DNA of 64,000 nt, taken from assembly GCA_036785325.1 (NCBI GenBank), contig JAXIVH010000001.1, forward strand, positions 9,957,604 through 10,021,603, read 5' to 3'. This DNA is from Urophycis tenuis. Taxonomy: Eukaryota; Chordata; Actinopteri; Gadiformes; Phycidae. Shown piece by piece: positions 56,816-64,000 of the stretch. The first letter of the stretch is position 1. Each line of letters starts with the position of its first letter. The position numbers and the translations under genes are program-made. The notes under the pieces were generated by a model. That model did no database searches and was not told the origin of the DNA. It saw only the letters and a program-made list of their open reading frames with translations.

Positions 56816-59800
56816 CTAAAGGTTTCCCATTGCTTTGTAAAAGTGATAAACAATTAATATACGAGACTTCACAAGAATTGAAAACACCATTAAAATATCA
56901 TCAGTGGAAGTTAGTTCAATTTTATTTCTGCAAGTAACATAGATTGCCATCTTGGCTTGTCCAAGTATAAAGTTTACCAATTGACACTTGAATCGATGCC
57001 TCCACACATATTTAAAACCCAAAATAAAGGTCTCCATAGAAAAGTTTTCATTGAGCTTCAGAAAAAGTACTTGTAAGACATCAAATAAAGGCCTTAGCCT
57101 GACACACTGCATAAAAGCATGAAACACTGTCTCCCTTGTAGAGCAAAAGGGACACCCTTGACCCACGTCAGAATTCAGGATGGAAACAAAAGCATTAACT
57201 GCAATGGCTCCATGCAGAATTCTCCACTGCAGATCGCCAACCCTTTTGGTTAATGGTGACTTGTAAAGTGCCCGCCACTGTGGTCTAGCATGTTCACCCA
57301 TTTGCAGGACAGTGCGCCAGGGTGTATCTACCCTCCTATCCAGAGTGTTTTTATTAAAAGTCTTAACACTGGCCTTATAAAGGGTTTTACCATTCGCTGC
57401 TTTCGGACCCAAAAAACTAAAATAATTAAAAAGCAGATACATGTCCGTCGAACCTGTTAAATCTGGGGACAGGTTAAAATTAGGGAAAGGATCCTTGCTG
57501 TCTGGAATCTGCAAACCCCTAAAATAGTCTACAAACATTTGTAGATCTTTTACTGTTAGTAAGGATCTCCATTTTCAAGTAGCTGGGATACAATGCGAAT
57601 GGATCGCATGCCCATGTGAGTTGCAACAGCCTCACTATCACTGAGGTCTGGTCCTGCTAACTTGTGTAACCCCCCCAGGGTTGTAATTCCAGCCCTAAGA
57701 AGACTAGTGACAGAAAAAAACTTCTCCTGACTTATGTCCAGAGTAGATCCATAGATCAAGGGCTCCTGTAGTAGCCAGTACAGGGAACCTGCACCTCTTG
57801 TTTTATGTACAGAAAAAAAAGACCAGACTTTGAAAAGATTCCGATAAAACACAGGGAAATTTGTAAGTTTCATTTTCTTTGGACTCATCCAAAATAAAGG
57901 TCTATCCAACCCCAGCCCTTCAAAAGTCTGTAAAATGGCACAAGCCACAGATTTGCAGCTTGAGTCAGTTGGGCCTGTAAGAAGACGCTGCACGAACTGT
58001 AGACGGAATGCAGCTGTCCTACTTTGCAAATGAACAAGCCCATGCCCACCCTCATCCTTGGGTAGATATAAAACACTCTGTGGCTGCCAGTGTAGATTGT
58101 CCCAGAAAAAAGTGACGAGCATCGCCTCGATCTTTGTCAGCAGGTGAATTGGAGGATCCACGCAAGCCAGTCGGTGCCAGCGGGATGATGCCACCAAGTT
58201 GTTGATAATAAGGACCCGCCCCCTGTATGACAGTTTACTAAATAAGAATTTCAATTCTTAGACGGCCTTTTAATTTTTCAACAACCCCCTCAAAAAATTT
58301 TTGGACAAACAAGTCATTTCTTAAGAAAACTCCCAGGTATTTAAAACCACTTTTGATCCAATTCAGGCCATCTGGGAGACTTGGCTCTCCATCCGACCAT
58401 CTCCCAACTAGCACTGCTTCACTTTTGGACCAGTTAACTCGTGCCGAGGAGACAACTTTAAAATCATCAAAAATGTTCAACATTACATTTATGTCCCTCT
58501 GACCACTGACGAGCACAGCAACATCGTCAGCATATGCAGACAATTTCAAAACACTGTCACACTTTGGAATCCTCACCCCATGTAAATCCTTACGCAGCTT
58601 GATTAAAAGGGGCTCAATGGCCAAACTATACAACATACCGGACGGGGCACAACCTTGCCTGACCCCTCTATGCACTTTAAAAGGAGCACACAAGTCACCA
58701 TTAACTTTTAATATACTTTCAATGCCACAGTACAGAACTCTAACTTTATTAATAAAATCAGGATTAAAACCAAAGGCTGTCAGAGTATTCCACAAATAGG
58801 TGTGCTCTATCCTGTCAAATGCTTTTTCCTGGTACACAGACATCAGACCAAATTCCAGATTAAAGTGCTTACCTAAGTCAAAGACATCTCTGATAAACGA
58901 GATATTGTTCTGAATCAGCCTACCCGGTATACAGTAGGTCTGGTCAGGGTGGATGACCTGCTCCAGAATCTCACTCAGTCTGTTCGCCAGTGCCTTAGAG
59001 AGCAGTTTCATTTCGGAACAGAGGACTGATACAGGTCTCCATGATCTTACATTAGTGAGATCGCCTTTCTTGGGTAGCAGAGTCAGCACTGCTCTCCGGC
59101 AGCTCAGAGGCAGCTGCCCCTTGGCAAGACTATCACTAAGGACAGTCAATACATCTGCTCCTAGCTCTGGCCAGAAAGACTTATAAAAGTCAACTGGTAG
59201 CCCATCTACGCCTGGTGCCTTTCCACACTCCATGCTCTGGAGGGCTCTGTGCAGTTCCTCTAGGGTCAGTGCCCTTCCGAGGTCTGCATTTGCCTTTTTG
59301 GTCACCTGGGGTAGGTTGTCAAGAAAGGCCTGGTCAGCCCCCTGAACATGTGAGTGTTCACTCCTGTACAGCTCCTCATAGAAACTGACAGCTCTCTTGC
59401 GAACATCTGCAGAATCAGACAGGAGTGTTCCATCACTAGAACGGAGAGCATGAATAAATCTTCTCTGCCCATTCTTTTTCTCCAAGTTAAAAAAGAATTT
59501 AGTCGGTGCATCCATCTGTTCCACACTCTGAAAGTGGGACCTGACCAGAGCTCCCTGTGCTCTTGTGCCCAATAGATCAGCCAATGACTTTTTTTTGGAT
59601 CTCAGATTTTCTGCATGGGTCTGATTGTCAGTTTGATCTGCTAAATTCTGAAGCTCCAAGATCTCGTCCTCTAATTGTTTCATGGAACGTGTTATGTCTC
59701 TTGTGACATTGACTGTATATTGTTGGCAAAGTTGTTTTATTTGTGCTTTAGCACAATCCCACCACTGTTGCAGAGACCTGAAAGATGATTTTGTGGCTCT

Positions 59801-60622
59801 AAAATTAGACCCAAAAAAATTAAAAACTTCTCTAAAATGACCATCAGAAAGCAAATTTGTGTTAGAGTGCCAATAGGCACTTTTTGGCTTAACAAAGCTT
59901 AAAGATAGTGAACAGAACACCAAACTATGGTCAGAAAAGCCAACCGGAATGATGGAACACTTCCTAAAAAAACTAAGTTGGTGTTTAAAAGTATAAAAAC
60001 TGTCAAGTCTTGCCATTGACAAGAGGTTACTGTAGGAGTGAACCCAAGTGTACTGTTTTTGTACGCCTTGAAAGTTTCTCCAAATGTCAGCCAGGTCATG
60101 TGAATGTATTACCTCTGTAAGCCTTTTACGTGAGGGCATGTGCGGCTCTACATGATTTCTATCAATTGCACGTTCAGTGCAGTTAAAATCACCTCCCATC
60201 AGTAAAATGTCTTCAGAATCACACCCACATAAAACATTACCCAAGGTATTTAAAAAGAGCATTCCTGATTGAGTTGACCTGGTAGGTGCATATATACAAA
60301 TAAAAACAAAGAAAAGCTTTTCAAATTGGGCCCTTATTTTTAAAAGTCTCCCTTTTACTATTTCCTCAACCTGATAGGAATTAGGGGTAAAAGCCGGGGA
60401 GAACATAATTGCAACTCCACCACTATTGGATGTGTTGTGACTTAAAATTGACAACCCATCAAAGTCTCTCGCCCAATCAGCTGCATTGTTCATATCAGTA
60501 TGTGTTTCTTGAGCAAAGAACACATCATATCTATTAAGTTTGATTATCTCAAACACTGCTGCTCTCTTGCTACTTTCACGGGCTCCGTTCAAGTTCAAAG
60601 AGGCAACTCGAATTTCACCCAT
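56816..60622 (-). pseudogene. Tx1-type LINE ORF2 (endonuclease-RT), two frameshifts
   Basis: From MGEIRVASLNLNGARE at 60,622. APE endonuclease with AQETHTDMNN, GGDFNC and SDHSLV. RT with ECGKAPGVDGLPVDFYKS, QEKAFDRIEHTYLW, GVRQGCAPSGMLYSLAIEPL and YADDVAVLV. The frame ends early at 58,238 (GRLRIEILI stop). The true continuation KFLFSKLSYRGRVLIINNLV is in another frame from about 58,254. A second shift near 57,550 leads into DLQMFVDYFRGLQIPD. The last part has a C-rich zinc motif CPFCSTRETVFHAFMQC and ends at 56,816. Thus the catalytic part is intact but the protein is broken twice. Confidence 0.88.
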
Positions 60623-60765
60623 AAAAACAAAGAAAAAGAAACTTACGAATTGCGTGCATACAATCATTATGACACTGGTAAATTGGCTTTAAACGTTAAG
60701 CATCGTTACTATGTAACAAAACCTTTAATTTGGTCAGTATTTTTTTCAGCCGATAGATTTCTTGG

Positions 60766-61660
60766 TCAGTAAATGCGAACATTCCTGACGTGTTTTGTTT
60801 CTTTTAAAAACTGCTTAATATCATCAACACAGTGAGAGCGCGCAGCAAACGCACTAGGACGTAGGCTGCATGTTATGCTACAGTCCGAACAATCACTATC
60901 ACTCTCATTTTCCGTCGGATATTGATCAATAGGACCGTCGCTCTTTTTAGACTTTTTGCCGGCAGCCTTCTGGCTCATCGGCTTCCTTTTCTTTGGCACT
61001 TTAAACGGGTCTTTCTCCGTTTCCATTAAGGAGCTTTCAGCGTCATCAAAAGAGATCAGTGAGCCTACTTGATCACTATTACCAACAGAATCATTCAATG
61101 TTTTAGAAAAACACTCTTCATTTATGGCCTCGCCATTTGGGGTTACCCCCGTCATCTCAACCTGCTCATTCGACACATCTACCACACATGATTCTTGAGA
61201 TATATCTGCCTCGACAGATTCCTCACTAGTGGACGCGTTAGGTTCCACGTCGCCTGCTATCGGCGCCTCGGTGCTGCCAGATTGTTCCTCTCCCGCATTA
61301 ACAAGCCTACTAGAATCTTTAGTAGTTTCCGAATGTCCTTTTCTCTCGGGACAAGCACGGACAAGGTGTCCGGTTTGCCAACAGCCAAAACATTTCATTG
61401 TGCCTGTTGTCGCATAGACAGCATAATATATCCATGTTTATGTTCAGTGTCAGGTCCAAATCGTCTCTATTATCTTTTAAAATCATGTACACGAAGCGTC
61501 TAAAATATATTATATGTTTCAGAAGTGGGGATTTACTAGCCATTGGAATCTTTTTAATCGGTGAAACAAGTTTACCATAATGCGACAACGTTTGCACTAA
61601 AACTTCATCTTTGATAAATGGAGGAACATTTGATAATGTAACTTTCTTAGATGGTGTGGA
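60766..61660 (-). pseudogene. Tx1-type LINE ORF1, frameshifted
   Basis: N-terminal piece (61,660 to about 61,420): SNVPPFIKDEVLVQTLSHYG, then KLVSPIKKIPM. A one-base shift near 61,410 leads into MKCFGCWQTGHLVRACPER, a CCHC zinc knuckle typical of ORF1, followed by an acidic and Lys-rich tail to 60,766. Binds element RNA in this family. Confidence 0.75.
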
Positions 61661-61699
61661 GACAGGAAGAACAGGGGTGTAAACACTTCACGTCAACTA

Positions 61700-64000
61700 C
61701 TACTCCAGTTTCAATGAGATCATTTGCTTCTTCTTCTTCTCTTGTGTATCATCAGATGGCCAGCTCAGTGTCTTGCAGCCATGTCCTCGTCTCCGGTCCT
61801 AGGTCAAAGAGGCCAGCTTCTGAGGGTGGGCTGTATAAGGGGCAGTCTGTTATTATGTGCTCGGCCGTCTGTTCAGGTTCACCACACTCGCATGCCGCAC
61901 TGTCTGATAGGCCCCACTTCTTCAAGGATGATTTGAAGCGTCCGACTCCAGAGCGCATGCGGTTCAGCGAGGTCCATAGGTGCCGTGGCAGGTCTTCTCC
62001 TTTTACTCCACCTGCTGGGTCCTGGATATAACGCTGGATGCGGGAGGGCCCAGCTGCCTCCCATGATTGTTTCCAAGATGCTGCCAGCCAGGCTTCTCTG
62101 GACAAGTCCTCAGGGATGGACTGTAGCATCTCTTGTGCTGCCTTGGTGTAGGGATGGCGAGACTTGAGCCTGCCTGGTGTTGCCGGTGTTGTTGTGGCTT
62201 TGTGCAGGATATGCCAGTCATGCTTCTGGGCTTTTCTTGCCAGGGCTAGGGTGGCCGCATCCCGTCGGAGGTTGGCTGGGGGGCAATTCCAGCTAGGACT
62301 GGCAGATAGGAGACAGGGGTGGATTTCAGGCAGCCAGATACTATCCGGAGGGCGTTGTTGATGACAGTGTCTACCTTGCTCACATGTGGGCTTCTGCTCC
62401 AAGCAGGGGCGCAGTATTCTGCTACGGGTAGGACCAGGGCTTGCGTGGATACGCGTAGGGTCTGGGGGGAAGCTCCCCAAGCGGAACCTGCCAGGCGGCG
62501 GATGAGTGAGACCCTTGCTGTTGTTTTGGCCTTTACTTCATCCAGGTGTTGTTTGTAGGACAGTGTCCGGTCCAAGCGTACACCGAGGTACTTGGGGGCT
62601 TGCTGGAACTCCAGGCGGTTGTTGCCAACGTACACGTTCAGCTCCCTTCTTGCTTCCCGGTTGTAAAGGTGGTAGGCTGCAGAGACCGTTTTGCCTATGC
62701 TGAGCTGAAGGTGCCACTTCTGTAGGTATTTTGACAGAATGCCTATGTCTCGGTTGAGGCCATCCTCCATTGTCTTCCATGTTGGGCGTCGAAGCATGAT
62801 GGCCAAGTCGTCCGCATATCCGTATTTGGTGGATGATGTTTCTGGCAGGTCGTGGATGTAGATGTTGAACAACATTGGTGAGAGGACGGAGCCTTGAGGG
62901 ACACCGTTCTTCAGTCTTCTGAGCCTGCTGGTCTGGCCATCGCTGGTCTGTAGGACGAAGCTATGGTTTGATAGCAGCTCCATGATGAATCTCACCATGT
63001 GCCGGTCCGGGATTGTCCTCAGTAGTTTTAAATGGAGCCCACGGTGCCACACAGTGTCATAGGCGGCTGTCAGGTCCAGGAATACTACTCCGGCTTTCTC
63101 ATTGTCCTGAAAGCTGTCTTCAATGTCCTGTGAGAGTAGTGTTACCTGGTCAACCGTTGACCTGCCTCTGCGGAAGCCCGCTTGTTCCGGAGGGAGTTGT
63201 GGGTCCACCACTGGCTCAATGCGGCTGTATATCAGCCTCTCCAGGATCTTATATGTGACACTGAGCAGAGAGATGGGCCTGTAGGACTTCGGGTCTTCAG
63301 CAGGTTTGTTTGGTTTTGGCAGGGCGATGACGGAGGCACGGCGCCAGGTCTTTGGGATCCTGGACCTCCGGAAGCAGGATGAAAAGAAGGAGCATAGCCA
63401 GTGAGATGTTCTGTCACTTTGGTGTTTGACAAACTCTGGGTGGATATTGTCTCGACCTGGAGACTTGCCCGGCTTCAGTTTCTTAGTTGCTGCCCTTAGT
63501 TCGGCCACTGTGAAGTCTCCTGAGAGATTAGCGTCGACACTGGCTGCCCTGGAGAGGGATGACACCTCACATGATGTCAGTCGTGTGAAGTGTTTATCGG
63601 CGGGGGGGAAGCGACCATTTTTCAGGAGCTGGGAAGCAATGGCATCTGCAGTCACTGGACACCTGCGGGGTGTTGTTTTTCTCCCTGAGAGCAGGTTGAT
63701 GGTCTGCCAGGCCTTCCTGCTGGAGTGTGTGAAGTCGATGGATTCCACTACTTCAGTCCACCTAGCTTTTCGTGTATCGTCCAGTTTCTGTAGTAGTGTT
63801 GTTGCTGTTGCGTCCATTTCTTCCCTGGAGCTGGCCTGCTGATTTTGGCGCAGCAGGCAGCTACACTCCTCGTCCCAGCCCGGGATGTAATTCTTGTTGT
63901 AGCCACATGGGATGTTGTGCTTCGCTGCCCTTAGGAGGACTTCACAGTAGGCGGAGTATGCAGTGTCCGCATCAGTTGTTTCTGGGTCCGGGAGACCAGT
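61700..64000 (-). mobile_element. Jockey/Daphne-like LINE, 3' part, continues past right edge
   Basis: Minus-strand element with RT frame, CCHC-like C-terminus, stop near 61,752 and a tail of GAA/AAG triplets (61,740-61,725). 5' part is off the window. Clade name is tentative. Confidence 0.8.
61752..64000 (-). pseudogene. Jockey/Daphne-like reverse transcriptase, one frameshift, partial at right edge
   Basis: The frame is open from the window edge (ETTDADTAYSAYCEVLLRAA at its start) through TINLLSGRK, KLKPGKSPGRDNIHPEFVKH, SYRPISLLSVTYKILERLIY, QAGFRRGRSTVDQ, FLDLTAAYDTVWHRG, KNGVPQGSVLSPMLFNIY and the catalytic box KYGYADDLAIM, to about 62,275. There a one-base shift moves the frame to ANLRRDAATLALARKAQKHD, and it ends with CECGEPEQTAEHIITDCPLY, a Cys/His motif, at 61,752. 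Apart from that single lesion the domain is complete, so it is fairly young. Confidence 0.87.

Overview
The window looks like teleost fish nuclear DNA. It has vertebrate GT-AG introns, long (CA)n, (GA)n and poly-G tracts, a Rex3-type (RTE clade) retrotransposon, several hAT elements with 8-bp target-site duplications, and tandem CD22/Siglec-like immunoglobulin receptor genes of the kind expanded in fish. Gene structures were built by hand from splice signals, reading phase and comparison among copies inside the window. Family names come from remembered protein families, with no database search.

Left third (1-17 kb): two conserved housekeeping-type genes on the minus strand. The 5' part of crebrf (coding exons at 3,672-3,664, 3,256-3,140 and 2,376-1,461; the rest lies off the left edge) and a complete three-exon V-ATPase e-subunit gene (15,494-13,388, 81 codons plus stop) stand in the order and orientation I recall for human ATP6V0E1-CREBRF on 5q35. 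Between them are about 10 kb of simple repeats, a duplicated G-rich 108-bp block and sequence I cannot assign.

Middle third (17-45 kb): a cluster of Ig-superfamily receptor genes. Gene A (17.7-20.3 kb, +), pseudogene B (23.1-26.6 kb, +), gene C (28.2-32.0 kb, +), gene D (41.6-37.9 kb, -) and an orphan leader exon E (44.75 kb, +). All use a 55-nt leader exon followed by phase-1 Ig exons. C has a neutral membrane span and two ITIMs, so it reads as inhibitory. A and D have an arginine in the membrane span and a degenerate tail, as expected for the activating half of a paired-receptor system. A is a hybrid with a C-like 5' half and a D-like 3' half. Small hAT elements and minisatellites lie between genes.

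Right third (46-64 kb): a nest of transposable elements. A Rex3-like element with an intact 1,059-aa EN-RT frame is inserted (12-bp TSD) into an L2-like LINE. A Ty3/Gypsy element is broken up by two hAT elements with perfect 8-bp TSDs plus older hAT debris. Next come a Tx1-type LINE with frameshifted ORF1 and ORF2 and a jockey-like LINE running off the right edge. This block lies immediately downstream of leader exon E.
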